DNA of 64,000 nucleotides from Rotaria sp. Silwood1. Lineage: Eukaryota > Rotifera > Eurotatoria > Philodinida > Philodinidae. The notes under the pieces were generated by a model. The model saw only the letters and a program-made list of their open reading frames with translations. It did no database searches and was not told where the DNA came from. Shown here piece after piece: positions 22,844-37,659 of this stretch. The stretch lies in contig CAJNOP010000001.1 in assembly GCA_905250075.1 (NCBI GenBank), positions 5,847,126 through 5,911,125 of the forward strand. Direction: 5' to 3'. The translations under genes and the position numbers were made by a program. Position 1 is the first letter of the stretch. Each line of letters opens with the position of its first letter.

Positions 22844-24567
22844 CGTGTTTTCAATATAAATAAATGGAATCTACGAAAAACAAAAATAACAAACTACAAA
22901 CCTTGATCTGTCATATGCAACCAAGAGGTTAAGAACAGTCTTCTAATATAAGCAATAATTAACTTACATGATGAGATGTCGTTGTTAGAATTGCTGTTTA
23001 TGTCACTAGTTAACATCTAAAATATTGATGATTATATAAACATTTTATTTTATTGTTTTTTTCTTAAATTAAAATGAAAATACAAATGTTACATTATAGG
23101 CAAGAAGAAGAAGAAAAAAAAGAAATACTATCAACATTTGGTAAGGCAAATGTTTTATGTTAGTGAGAAATGAATGAATCAAGTGTGATTTTGCATTGAT
23201 AGATTCTTTAGCCTTGACATCATCGAGTGCCAACAAATATCAATAAGATGTGATCACCAAATGTGCATACACTTATGAAGAAAAAAAGAGAAGGTGGAAC
23301 GTAGATGGTTACAATTAGGGATGAAAGATTGTATATATTTCGATACTAGCATAGAGCAAAGCAAAAAGAATGATGATGCTCACTTCGTTCTAAAATTATT
23401 CTCTTTTTCTTTCTGTCCTTCTTTTTTTTCTTTCATAGACAAATCATCATCATACTACATCAACAATCGGATGATAAGCGTCTGAAAAGCGAGCTTCAAA
23501 CAGCTGCTTTTGCTTTGAAATTGGACCATTCTTCATCGAAACGGGCTGCATGTAACTAAACAGTCTTTCTCTCTCTCTCTTCTTCTTGTACGACCTCATT
23601 GTTGGCAGCAATGTTCGATGTCGATGGTACCCGGCACACAGACAAGTGTAATCATGTTAACACATCGGCACTTACTCTCTTTCCTTTGCGCTTGTACACG
23701 CAACAACTCTTGATGATGTCTACTTTCTCTTGTCGTGTGTGAATTTTTCTGTCTTCTCAAGAGAGCGACAAAGGGGAAACAAAGGATGCACTTATAACGT
23801 CAATATAACGAACCTCAACAAGAAAAAATAATTCATATTAAAGAAAGGGACTGAGTACTCAAAAGAAAGAAAGAAAGAAACAAACTTTCTTTTTCATCAA
23901 TTTATCTTTTTTTTATAATTTCTCGGACTAAACAAATACAAATATATTCATTTTCATTTTTTGCATCATCTTAAATGTCAAATCGATCAATGTTCTTAGT
24001 TAAAACTACGAAAGAAAAAGAAATTCGATTTAGTAATAGATCAGTCTATCTATTTCGTTTTGAATATGTATATATATTATACGTGTGTGTGTGTCTATTG
24101 AGTTGTCGTTCAATCGCCAAAACAAACAGGAGGGATTTACGATCGATAAGCATCGACAACAAGCGAGTAAGCAGTAACCGAAAGGGAGATTAGAATTTAT
24201 GTTTTGTTTTCTCTTATCGTATTGGATAGACAAAGAAAGAAACACAAAAAAGTAAAATGAAATAAATAAATCATTATTTGGTATTTTTTTTGTTTTGTTT
24301 TGATACTTGTCCATAGAAATACATGATGATAAATAGATTGAACGAATAAACACAGAAAGAAAAAAATATATATATGTAACATATAGTAGACGTTATCATA
24401 CATTAAGGAAAAAAAACAAAAGAAAAGAAAAAAATAAGTATCAGTGTGCAAAAACTAAAGCAACAAAAAATGCAATTTGAGAAATAAAATATGTGTTATA
24501 TGATATAATACTTTATGGAAGACGAATTGTATAAGAATTTAATAAAAGAGAAACATTGATGAGATAT
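22844..24567. other. Intergenic region upstream of MAGI, with a probable 5'UTR exon
   Basis: A segment at about 22972-23016 is flanked by TTTTAG and GTAAGTT. If spliced to the exon holding the MAGI ATG it runs into a stop, so it fits a 5'UTR exon with a short upstream frame. CT-rich and (AAAG)n simple repeats lie near 23560-23590 and 23860-23890. The rest looks non-coding. Confidence 0.45.
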
Positions 24568-25992
24568 TTATGCAGACGTCAATTCATAATATGTGCCTGT
24601 ATTTGGATCATAGAAGCATTTAAGTATTTCATCAAAACATAATTGGACTTGTTCACCATCCATAGTTGATGGCATTGGTTCAATATCATCAAGTGAACTT
24701 TGTTTCTTCATTGTAGTTGTTGGGTTTAATCTAAATGTAAAAGTTTTTTCACTAACAGTACCAGTTCCAATATTATTATTATTTTCAGTAACAATTGAAG
24801 CCATTAATGGTGGTATTTGTGCATTAGCACTTGAAAGCATTTCATAACGATAATTTAGTGAAAAACGTGAACGAGCTGCTAAATCTTCATCAGGTTTTAA
24901 TGTACGTGGCGAAAGTTTAAATGTTGTTGTATCTAAAGAATTTTTTGTAACATATTCATATTTTGTTGGATCAAAAGTTTTTTGTTGGTGTCGTGGAGAA
25001 ATTCCACCATTGACTGTATTAGGAATCCATTCATCTGATGATTGTATATTAGCAAGTATAGCAGCTATTTGTTTTGAATCGGCTATTTCAGCTTGATCAA
25101 AACCATGAAATGGATCATTAGTACATGAATCTGATGATGAAAATGCTTTAAAATAAATAGAAATAATTGAAAAGTTTTTGTAAAAATAAATAAGAAAATT
25201 TTCACTTGTATTATTTGTAAAACGTTGAATTTCATCATGAGCCTTTTTATCTTGTTGATGAATGTCATTTGAAATTTTATCTGGTTTAATTGGTGAAGAA
25301 TTTTGTAGCTGTCTTGGTGATATTAATGGTGATGTTGAGGATGGTAAACGACGAAACAGTAAAATAATTCGTCGTTTTTGTACGGCTTTAGGAACTTTTG
25401 ATCGTTCTTGTTCTTTAATTAAAGCATTTAATGAACTTTTTTGTTGTTCATCACGTTTTAATAAATGATTTTTTGGTAATTGTTGAATATGATTATCATC
25501 ATGTGAACGTGGTGTTGATGATTCATTAGCTGATGATGGTTTTTGTTGATTTATAACTGAACGTGGGGAATTTTGAGATGAATTTTCATCTGGTGCTGAT
25601 GAAACACGTTGACGTAAATGACTACTACGTAAATATTTCATATTTTGTACAGATTGTCGTTGAAGTTCACGTGGTGGATTACTAAATGTATATGGTTGTT
25701 TGGAGATTTTATTTGTTGAGTTTTTATTTGAAGAATTGACCGATGAAAATGATTGAAATGGAAGTGATGGAGATTGACTTATTGATGATGACGTTTTTGT
25801 GGATGTTATTGAATTAGTTGATAATGATTCACGTATACGTGGTACTGGTGGAGGGATATTATTTGTTGGTGATTGAAATCGTGTACGATCGTTTGTCATC
25901 GTAGGAAGAATAGCATTGGTAGATGATGTTTGAATATGCTTCTGTGTAAATGATCTTGATGAATGAGTACTTCGATAAGCAGTTGTCGACAT
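24568..25992 (-). CDS. Serine-rich, mostly disordered protein, not recognised
   Basis: Starts ATG at 25992 (MSTTAYRSTHSSRSFTQKH). The continuous frame is 474 codons, but positions 25146-25205 look like a 60-bp intron (ACAA|GTGAAA ... TTTTAAAG|CA) that happens to stay open; removing it leaves about 454 aa. The N-terminal two thirds are Ser/Thr/Asn/Gln-rich with Pro motifs (PPPVPRIRES) and a basic patch (VQKRRIILLFRR). The C-terminal part is more ordered (EWIPNTVNGG; FDPTKYEYVTK), and the end FDEILKCFYDPNTGTYYEL resembles a small conserved C-terminal module I cannot name. No signal peptide or membrane segment outside the probable intron. Function unknown. Confidence 0.7.
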   Translation of the reverse strand: MSTTAYRSTHSSRSFTQKHIQTSSTNAILPTMTNDRTRFQSPTNNIPPPVPRIRESLSTNSITSTKTSSSISQSPSLPFQSFSSVNSSNKNSTNKISKQPYTFSNPPRELQRQSVQNMKYLRSSHLRQRVSSAPDENSSQNSPRSVINQQKPSSANESSTPRSHDDNHIQQLPKNHLLKRDEQQKSSLNALIKEQERSKVPKAVQKRRIILLFRRLPSSTSPLISPRQLQNSSPIKPDKISNDIHQQDKKAHDEIQRFTNNTSENFLIYFYKNFSIISIYFKAFSSSDSCTNDPFHGFDQAEIADSKQIAAILANIQSSDEWIPNTVNGGISPRHQQKTFDPTKYEYVTKNSLDTTTFKLSPRTLKPDEDLAARSRFSLNYRYEMLSSANAQIPPLMASIVTENNNNIGTGTVSEKTFTFRLNPTTTMKKQSSLDDIEPMPSTMDGEQVQLCFDEILKCFYDPNTGTYYELTSA

Positions 25993-28245
25993 ATTTTAAA
26001 TGATACTTTTATTATTTAATGAATCGACATGCTGAATATCAAAAAACAAAGAAAAATATTTTTATTTGTTATTTTTCTTCATGCGTCTCAGACATTCAGA
26101 TCGACAATGAAATGTGGAGAATAATATAAACTTTTTTCTCTGTCTCACTTTTTCTTATTCTCTTTCAAATTTCAAGCGTTTTGAAAATTACCGACGACTA
26201 ACAGAATCGAATGAAACGCTTTTTTTTATTTCTTCTTTCTTTATGCACTCGACCGATCGATCAAGCTTTTTCTTTTTGTTGCTTACTTTTCATTCTTTCT
26301 TTAAAATAATTCACTTTTTATTGGTTAAAAAGTGAAACCATCGGTTCATCTATGACCCCTGTTCAATATACATTTATGACATCTATCGTTGGTATGAATT
26401 CTAATAGTGAAGATTAGAATGTATTTTTTTTAAGAATCCGATATTTTCTTAAGTTAGACAGAAAAAAAAAGATATAACGTGTTTCTTTACTTACCATAGA
26501 GTTGACAATGCGGCTTACTTTAAAATAATGTAGACTTTATAATATGCGATAGTTTCGTCATTTCACAGTTGCTTATGAAATTTTTTGAAATATAATGTTA
26601 TTGACAGACATAAAGTATATAGTTTTCAAATTAGCTAGCTATTTGAAGGACAGGTTCTTCTTCAACATGTGCATTTTTTTAGAAAACAGATATTGCTCAG
26701 GTTTACAGGTAATCATTGATATTTAAACATTGTGAGTACAGCAACTATTCATATTTGTTTTTATTCTTACACGATGCTTCAAATTTCATATTTATCTGAT
26801 TGGCATAAAATATAGTGTTCAAGAACACGACAATTGAAACGGTATAAAGTTCTCATAGATTTTAAAACAAATACGCTTTTATCATTTTGATAGAAGTCAT
26901 ACTATAATTGATAGGTTTTCCAGTAGTTTGAGCTAATGTTTTTCTACAGTTTGAGTAACATTTTATGCTTTTTTGATATTGTACAATGATCTTTGTGTTT
27001 GATTTTTTATATTCCCTAGTAAAAGATAATATATTACTTCTGAACAACTTACACTAACTTAGTTTCGTGGAAATACTTTGATGTAATGATTGTTAATTAC
27101 TGTCTTAATATTTGATAAAGAGATGGAAAATAAGAAAGAAAAACACTTTTTTTATCAATTTGCAATCGTCTTTTGGATGTCAATACAATTGAATGAGAGA
27201 AGATATTGTACCACTTCGAGTTTTCTGTACAGCTATGTAATCAAATTTGGAATGAATCATGTCTTGTTTTTCTATGTCTACCGGCTGGATAGTTTCAAAA
27301 ATAAAATAACATTTAAGAAAATTCTTAAAAAAGTATTAAAAATAGCTATTAATTTTATTTTCGAAATTTAAACAGCTAAGTTTTTTTAAACTGACTGATG
27401 TTCTTTTCCTCCTATATTAGAAGCTAAATATAAAATTAATCTATCGTCTGTTTAGATTATCCATGGTAGTTAATAAGAATTGAAATAAATCAAGTGAAAT
27501 AAAATAAAGTGAACATTGGAGTTATTAAGTTTGTCATCGTCTTGCATTTGTAAAGCTCCTCCAAAAATAACTCGTATACGTATCAAACAAAGTTTAAAGA
27601 GCAAAAAAAAAGGATATCTAGTCGAGCATTCTTGTGTTTTTCTCTAGCACTTCACTACTTTATCAATACGCACATACAATCGAATATCTATGCTTGGAAA
27701 TCATTTTTAGATGAACAAAATCAATTGCATTTGAATTTTCCGTCATTATTTCATAAGCGGAAAGGTGAACATTACGTATTTTTATGAGTTTTTTTCTTCT
27801 TTTTCACGCTGGATAATTATCATACAGACACGCTAATATTGTGAAGTAAAAGTTAATTATCCACCTTAGATTTTGTTTATTCAACATCAATTAATTATGT
27901 ATTAGCATGCAATATAAGATAATTATTACTATGACTATTACAGTCCTGTTGATAACAATGCTAAAGTTAACAATTAAATTTACCGAAGCACATGCATCGG
28001 ATAGATTTCAAATTTTTCATGATGACAAAGAAGGTACTTTATCGGGGTTACACGAACGAGATCCGTTCGATAGTAATAGTCATGAGTTCAAATCAGTCGT
28101 GATAAGTTACTGTAACATTTTTCGTAATCGATAAATGAGTATCAGAAAATTGACGAGTTTACCAAGGAATGGCTAGTTTTTGAAAATAACTTTTGTTTTT
28201 TCCAAAGTGTCAATTTTACTGAACAAGTTTTACGAAATTCTTCAT
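25993..28245. other. Long intergenic region, no gene recognised
   Basis: About 2.2 kb of AT-rich sequence with T-runs. Short open frames on both strands have no recognisable motif and no gene-like composition. It holds the 5' flank of the serine-rich gene. Confidence 0.5.
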
Positions 28246-29022
28246 TCATTTGATGAACATTTTTGCTTCACTGATGTCCTCTTTTATTAATAATTGTAGC
28301 TGAAGCACTGATTCAAATTCATAATTCGATTTGATTGCAGGAAGTACGGTCTTCAGTACAGACTCTTGATTACACCCGTTGGAAAAGCAAATAAAATAAA
28401 TAGCAGAATATATGTTATATTTTTCGGAATAAATCGCTTTCATTTGCTTATCACTTTTGCGTGCATTGGTGTTCTTCAAATCTATTGTTGTTATAACAGT
28501 GACGCTGCCTAGCATGAACCGCTTCATAGTCTCTTGTAGGGATGGCTGAGATGAAATATCACTGTTTTCATGCAGACATATAGTAGTGAAGACAGATTGA
28601 ATACATTCAACAATACACATACCACTAGAACATGCATTCAACGTACCACCAACATAGCACATGCCAGACTCATCATTGTTGATAACATTATTCATTAGTG
28701 AATTCCTTATTTGTCCTTTCAAAGCAGTATAATCGGCATTAATTAGCCCCGTTAACTAGTTTTCAACAAATTCAACTTCACAAAAGTCACTCGAAGAGCA
28801 TACATATTTAATAGTGTTTGTAGAAAGTTCCAAACCTATTTTCAAGTATGTGATAGTTGTAGACAGTGTCAATTCATCGTATGTATTTTCCGTGCTACTG
28901 TTAACATTATATTGAATAGTGATTTGTTTTGTCATATATACAGCTTGTATCATGACATGACACTTAGCAGTAGACCTTTCATCAATCGTCTTTGTCGTAA
29001 ATGCAACGTGTTTTCTGATCAA
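28246..29022 (-). pseudogene. Cys-containing protein gene broken by one in-frame TAG
   Basis: Two open segments in the same frame, separated only by a TAG at 28756-28758. The upstream part (29022-28759) lacks an ATG and begins within a sequence reading IRKHVAFTTKTIDERS. It contains YVCSSSDFCEVEF. The downstream part continues INADYTALKGQIRNSL and has a Cys-rich block CYVGGTLNACSSGMCIVEC. The spaced cysteines suggest a secreted or extracellular domain, but I do not know the family. A missing start plus one nonsense codon make a truncated pseudogene the simplest reading. A short intron across the TAG is possible but its signals are poor. Confidence 0.5.
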
Positions 29023-29332
29023 ACTGTTTGATAGAAAGTTGTCATAGCTTTCGTTTAATTTTGCTCAGCTGGGGGAAAATTCCAGCGAGAAAGTCTCCCA
29101 AAGTGAAAGAGAAGCGGTTTTTTACGTTCGTTTTTTACGCTAAAATATAGTATTAGATGATGCTTTCAAAACAGCGTTATTCAATAGATTGTTATTTTCT
29201 TCGTTGTTGTTTGTGCATATAAAGCTGAGCAAGAAATTCAGAAAAATGAAAACAAGTTAATTTTTTGTATACAAAAATATATAAATATTTTCAAAAATAA
29301 TATTCTTTGAAAAGAGTATTAGGTTTTAATTA
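29023..29332. other. 3' flank of the hAT-like transposase
   Basis: Contains a near-palindrome around 29069-29087 (GCTGGGGGAAAATTCCAGC). A similar GC-rich motif occurs at about 33252-33271 on the other side of the transposase. These may mark element ends, but no clear terminal inverted repeat or target duplication could be set. Confidence 0.3.
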
Positions 29333-32300
29333 TTATTTATCATTAACATCATCATCATCATCATCATCGTCATCATTATCTTGGTACTTGTATATCTTGA
29401 TGTTACGAGCTTTTGCTCTTCCTGGGTACATACAAAAATGTTGAACAATATCATCTAAATCATTATCAGTAACATCCGGTTTTAAAATACTAAACTTCAC
29501 AGCCGTTTCTAATGCTGTGAATGAGAGACTATTTCGTAATTTGGTTTTAATTCGTTTTAATGCACTAAAACTTCTTTCGCATTCATTAGATCCAATAGGT
29601 AAAGTAGTTAATATTTGATATAATTTTAACCATTCAGGTACCAAATAATTTGCATTGATTGATAAAAACTTTAGTATATCTAATAAACAAACTTCATCAT
29701 TAATTATTTTCATTTGCATTCGTTTAACATCGTTATTTGCACTTTTTAATAAAACACGTAGTTGTGGAAGTTCTTTTTGTAATTTTGCAAAACATAATAA
29801 AGGTTCATCAGTTCGTTCATAAATTTTATTGTCAACTCCTTTGTGTTTATAATACATTTCATTACAATATAAATTTAATAAAGGATTTTTCAATACTTCC
29901 TCGTTACTATAATCATTTAATTTTATAAACATTGTAATATTATCCATGATAATTCGAGAATCTTCTCCAAAACGTTCATTAATAGAATTTATTGTAGAAT
30001 TAATAAGCTTTAAGCCATAATTATTCAAATCATTATCCATATCCATATGATTATCATGGGCATTATTATTAATAGATATGGAACTTCGTGTTGAATGAGC
30101 TGTTCGGTGTGTCATTGGTAAAAGATCACGACATTCTTTAACTTTTTGTTTATAAATTTCATAATCAAATTCATTTAATGTATTTTGTATACGAACAGTA
30201 GTTGAATCTAAGCATATTGAAAATTTATCAAATGTCATAGAACAACTTTCTGTTTGTTCTAAAAACAGTTTAGCATGTCCTAATATAATTCTCATAATTC
30301 CAATTTGGAAAATAAATTTTTCATTAACAAAACGAATTGCAAATCCATTTGCTGTTTCCAAACCATCTTTATTTTTTTCATGAATTTGGATTAAAGCTGA
30401 TACAATTGAAACCATGTGGGTCCACACAAATTCAGCTAACTGATAGTGATACACCCATCGGGTGTCACTTGCACTTGGTACTTTAGAACCTTTAGAAAAG
30501 CATAAAACATTAGATACAAAACATTTTTTGAAATAAGAATACCACATAATGAGTTTTTTCTCTCTTAAATTTATTTTCCTTCGTTAAAGTGAAAAGAGTT
30601 TTTCTTTACCTTCTTTACTTGTTGCATGAAAGATTTGTGATCTTTTTAATATATCCAATCGTTGTGCAGATTCTTGAAAAAAGACAAGTGTTCTGTGAAT
30701 TAAATCGTATGATTGATAAAATTCATTTGATAGTGTGTCTTTCACAGAAAGATTAATCAAATGACTTCGACAATGTACATAAAAAGCGAATGCATTAATT
30801 CTTGATCTAATATGTCCTTGAGTTTGACACCTAACTGAAGATGCACCATCGAAACATTGACCGATTAGAATAAATTTTTTATCTAATTCTTTTTCTAAAT
30901 CGAATAAGAATTGATTAATAACATCAAAAATCGCCTATAAAAAAGCAAAAATATATTAAATACAATATAGCAAGAAGTACTTCTCCTGTTTGAGAATGTA
31001 TTTCCTATAAACAAATAATTCTTTCAACTAATTCTTTGGTAGAAGGATTAAAATAACGTAAACAAATACATAATTGTTCCATCACTGTAACATCGCATGT
31101 TTCATCTGCTATTATTGTAATATAAGTAACATTTCTTAATTCTTCTAGTTGTTTTTTCCATAGCCACTTTTGCACACTAAGTAACCAATCACTACGACTT
31201 TCTCCACTCCAATAAAGTTCTTTTCTGTTAGCTATAGATAGCCATTGAACTATTGGTTCAGAAAGATTTAGATGTTGTAGTTGGATCAAATCTTTCAAGT
31301 TCATAAATGCAAATTCTTGCTTCAATAAGAAAATAAACGATCGTGCAATAGCACGTAAATAATTTAAACTTGCTGTTTTTGTATTAATTTTTGTTGATTT
31401 TAATTGTTCTATAACTGTACCATGATCTTCAGATTGTATCTTTGATTGATATTTCATTAATGATTGTTTATGAAGTGTAGATTCTTCATGTTGTCTAATT
31501 CCTACGATAAAGCTGTTTGAAAAAGTGTTTTTCATAAAATCAACACTTTTTGTGGGGAAAAAAATTTAATTTTGGACAAATTTTCTTCTTAATTTACTAC
31601 TGCGATACAATTAAAAGCTTCTGGGAGACTTGGATTCGAGTATCAGCTTAACTTCGACAAATATATTACATATCTTGATAAACACTGCAGCGTCATAATT
31701 ATATAAACTAATCTAGGAAAAACTGGTGCATCAAATTGCCAAATCTACCGATAAGGCACTAATTTTGAAAAATGATTTTGATTTAGTATGCTATCAAAAG
31801 CTTCACCGAAACCTGAATGTCCTTTTGTGATGATCTTAGTTGTATGAAGAATTTAGACTCAATAGATTAAAGAGCTATTGAAAGATTTTCATAGTTAATC
31901 ATACCTTCAAGACCTTTGTGCAGCAGTTTCCAATAAGGATGAGAAATAAAACCTCCTTTGTTTTTCACTAATCTTGAGTTACATTTTGCTTCTTGTGCAC
32001 AAATAATGCATAATAATCCGTATTTTTTTTCCGAATATATTGCGCGAAGCTAGATTGCTCGTGCTGCTGTGAACCAAGTTGAACTTGGCTTTGATTCACC
32101 ACCAGCACCATCTGGTAACCAAATATCATCGTTCAATAATGATCGTTGTTGATCAACAAATTTTAATTCTTGATCTGTTATAAATTGTACACCTGGTATT
32201 GATATTTTAACACAAGGAGGACGATTAATCGGTATATATGTCAATGAACAACACATTTCATTATCAATTAAATTTTTATAACTTGTATTAGGACTAATAA

Positions 32301-32835
32301 TATCATGTAGTAAATCATTTAATGACATTGAAACATCATTATCATTTATATTTTCAGTCTCAATCATATCAATAGATGAATTATCTGTTGATATTAAATG
32401 ATTATTTTTATCTATAATAGAACTTGTATAAAAAATATGTTGTTCATTTTCTAATTGAACAAATATATTTTCGAGTATTTGTCGTAATACGATCATATCA
32501 TCATAATCATCGCTGTTGCTTTCATTCAAGTGAATATTTGAACTTAATAATGGAGAAGAAAGAATATCAAAATTTTCTTGAATAATTGTTGTTATGCATT
32601 CTTGTTGTACATCTTCACTTAATCGACGTTTCTTATGGTTAAAAAATTTGTCAATTGATGGTGTTGTGGTAATTTTGTGTTGATTTGAAATATTCGTCTT
32701 TAAGGTGTTGAAAACTTCATCATATGTTCTTTTTTTTTCATTTCGTTCATGATGAGTACACCAGTGACGCTTGAAATTTTTCACTTGAACGTTTACCCGC
32801 CAAATAGGACAAAGTCCTTTTTCAGAACTGGACAT
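29333..32835 (-). pseudogene. hAT-superfamily (DUF4371/ZMYM-like) transposase, decayed
   Basis: hAT transposases cut and paste DNA with an RNase-H-like DDE core and dimerise through a C-terminal domain. Reading 5' to 3' on the minus strand: MSSSEKGLCPIW with FKRHW..HH (zinc-finger-like), an acidic linker, a TTF-type finger region (CIICAQEAKC, HPYWKLLHKGLE), then GIRQHEESTLHKQSL, TIIADETCDVTVMEQLCICL (first catalytic Asp region), GQCFDGASSVR, HCRSHLINL, and the hAT dimerisation block GSNECERSFSALKRIKTKLR. Exons: 32835-31905, 31501-~30990, ~30935-~30616 and ~30492-29333. In-frame TAG codons at 32050-32052 and 31005-31007 break it, so it is probably inactive. It ends in an Asp run encoded by an (ATC)n repeat. 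Confidence 0.8.
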
Positions 32836-32898
32836 ATTTTCAATCTTGATATAAAATATTGTAAACTGGAATAGAGATTTTTGAACAAGAAATATCAT

Positions 32899-33862
32899 TG
32901 ATAATATTTGCCTGTTTTTATTGCCTTTACAAATGATTCATTTTCTCTTTGAAAATTCAAACAGACATTAGTTTAAATTGAAAGAGAAAATAGTCCAAAC
33001 TTAAAGAGAAAACAGCACACATTGAAAGAGAAAATAGTTCAAACTCAAAGAGAAAATAGCATACATCGCTAGAAAATAGTTCGTATGTGATACAGCAAGC
33101 AGTTCTCCCTGCAGTTATACAGAGAAAACTATTTTGTATCAGAAAATACAACAAGTTTGTTTGTGCACAGCTCGTCGTACTTACTAAAAGATAAAAACAG
33201 TTCTGCTCCTAAAATTCTTAGGGAGAAAACTAATACATAGGAAAAAAATTAGCCGGGGGAAATACCCCAGCATCCCCCACCTAATCGTATGGCCTATAGA
33301 TGTGCGTATGGTTATGAGTGTGTGTATTTCAGTGGCGAATGGTGTGAGCATAGGTTAGGTTTGTCATAGCATAGGTTATCGGCCAACAAGTAATCGGTCT
33401 TTACTAGTAACTGTACCACTGAAAATCAGTAAGGACTAGCTAACTCATAGACCGATAATACGATTGATTGAAATACGCTGGAGTTGTTCGAAATTCATTG
33501 AAATTGATCGTCAATCAAGGATGTTCATCAATATGTATTACGTGTAGATATTAATCTTCTCTTCGCTCACACACAATTCTCCACTCTCATTCTCCCGAAT
33601 GCACGCATCAGCCTCAAAGCAAATAAACACAAATAAGCAGTGAATGCGCATTACGCCGTTTCAAAACATATTACAATGCAATTATTCATCTGTATCAAAC
33701 ATTTTCTAAAGTAAGCTGGGCTTTCTCCTCAAAATTCAAAAGAAGCCATTAGTATATGAATAACATTCAAATTACTTAATAATACGCCGTCACACTAATA
33801 TTCTCACAAAGCATTATTTAAGGAAATGCATCTTAAGCAGTTTATGCATGCATTATTTCATA
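32899..33862. other. 5' flank of the hAT element, with a short internal repeat
   Basis: Contains about four diverged copies of a ~20-25-bp unit of the type TTGAAAGAGAAAATAGTTC at roughly 32975-33062. From about 33540 it holds the upstream half of a segment duplicated near 41.66 kb. No gene. Confidence 0.45.
32975..33062. repeat. Short tandem repeat, unit ~20-25 bp
   Basis: Four imperfect units sharing AAAGAGAAAATAG with variable ends. Their position just outside the transposase start fits subterminal repeats of the element, though this is not proven. Confidence 0.6.
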
Positions 33863-34130
33863 ATGGTTCGCAAAGCGTGTCTCTGTTTCGTACTTCTATT
33901 ACCATTCGTTTTGTATGGCCTCGCTACAGCTGTACCCTGTGAACGAAACAGTGAGCGACAGAGAATCCAGAAATGAAAGGCAAGTCAAAAACGTTTTGTA
34001 TCACGTTCATGTTATTTGACGAATGACTATTATCACAAATGGGATAATTGCACATTTGGTGGAGTATACAGTGATGGTTTCGAAGTTCCTGATACTTTGG
34101 TAGCTGGTATTGATTATCAAAATGTATGGC
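33540..34130. repeat. Copy A of a diverged segmental duplication
   Basis: Pairs with about 41660-42330. Shared landmarks in the same order: CTCATTCTCCCG / CTCATGCTCCCG, a TTCATCTGTATxAAACA segment, TTTCTCCTCAAAATTC / TTTCTTCTCAGAATTC, CATTTTATAATxGTTC-like sequence at the start codon, TTTTGTATGxCCTCG, GCxACTGTACCC / GCTGTACCC, and TACTTTGGTAG. It includes the peptide gene and its upstream region. Confidence 0.65.
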
Positions 34131-34165
34131 GACAGGTCAAACATGCTTGGCTTTGTTGTCCCTGA
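33863..34165 (+). pseudogene. Small secreted-peptide gene with an internal TGA
   Basis: ATG at 33863 begins a clear signal-peptide-like sequence (MVRKACLCFVLLLPFVLYGL) followed by ATAVPCERNSERQRIQK and a TGA at 33974-33976. The same frame then stays open to 34165 and looks protein-like (NDYYHKWDNCTFGGVYSDGF, ending HAWLCCP). So either a 37-residue peptide is made, or this is a ~100-residue secreted protein with one nonsense codon. No convincing intron removes the TGA. A diverged copy lies near 42.0 kb. Family unknown. Confidence 0.45.
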
Positions 34166-35317
34166 AAGACAATATTTCACTGCTTCACTAAGCTTATATT
34201 GTGTTTTACATGCTTCAGTAGTATTTCTTCAATGTGTCTTGTAAAATGAAGTGCATACCGCCACAATGAATATTGAATAATAAACTGAAATATTCATTCT
34301 TAATAGATAACCACACTCACAGAATAATTTTTCATCTTTCATAACATTTCATATATACTTCTGAGCTGTTCACCTACATTTTCATTAACCATTTTGACAG
34401 CTTAATGAAATGGCAACGCACTCTCACATAGTCCGATATGGTTTGCCTTCAATTACCCTACTAATTACTCTTCTAAAATATGTGGATTTCTCGAAAACGA
34501 TCGGATTGTTATTGAAAGGTCTTGTTTCATAGCAGAGTCTAGTAGTCTTGTTGATCGATTCAAATACGACTCGATATAAACTATTAGATTCAGTGAATTT
34601 TCATAATAATTTGCTGCAAATCCAACAGCGAAACTGCTAAGATGCCAAATTTTCACCAACAGAAAAGCAACACTTTTAAGAAAGGCAGCCTTGTTTTACT
34701 TCTTAACTGCTTATCCCTCCTCCAACACTATAGCAAAGAAGAGCTGGACGAATTCTAACTGACTTGAGCTCTACATCTACAACTTGTCGACACTATTCAA
34801 AAACACCAAATACTCGCAAACGTGGACATCATCTTCCTATTTCTTCAGTACATTTGTTTGTTCGATTCGATAGACTGTTGCAGAGATGTCTTGTTATGAG
34901 TGCAGATGAGCTTTCAGTGACTGCTTCGAGTTTCTATTGTTCCAGCACTGTTGGCGTGTTTGAGTAATACAGAAATGTACCATCAGTAACAACTCAAGAA
35001 GGAGTAGGTATAAGTGTAGGTTAAAAAAGTCTCTCTCACCTCCGTAGCCGATCTATTCACGTTCAACACCACTCAATCCGCATCTCACTCACATCCACAC
35101 GTAAGAATGCGACCTATCAACAATTAACTAGAACAAACAAAGATCCTAACTCGACAAAAAGTTTGCGGATAATTTTTATTTGGGTTGAAAACGAATCATT
35201 TATCTAATAAAACAGCAATCAATCATTCAATCGAGTTGTTGATGTGATCGACGCATTAAATTTTACCATAAGCAAATGATTTTGTTCAGTTAATTGGTAT
35301 CTAAGTTCATGTGAGTT
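34166..35317. other. Intergenic region, no gene recognised
   Basis: AT-rich with a few short random open frames on both strands. It includes the 3' flank of the HSP70 gene. Confidence 0.45.

Positions 35318-37659
<2,342 letters not shown>

Noticed and set aside
23294..24451. Several short frames on both strands upstream of MAGI
   Set aside because: They are Phe/Ser/Lys-rich from homopolymer tracts, have no motifs, and overlap each other on opposite strands.
27907..28134. Plus-strand frame starting with a hydrophobic segment
   Set aside because: Only 75 codons, no recognisable family, no splice partners and AT-rich context; not enough to call a gene.
29060..33275. GCTGGGG... motifs as terminal inverted repeats of the hAT element
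   Set aside because: The motifs are self-palindromic and match equally well in direct orientation; no 8-bp target duplication was found.
33331..33415. CAGTGGCG ... CCACTG as a second hAT MITE
   Set aside because: Only about six bases pair at the ends and the flanking octamers differ.
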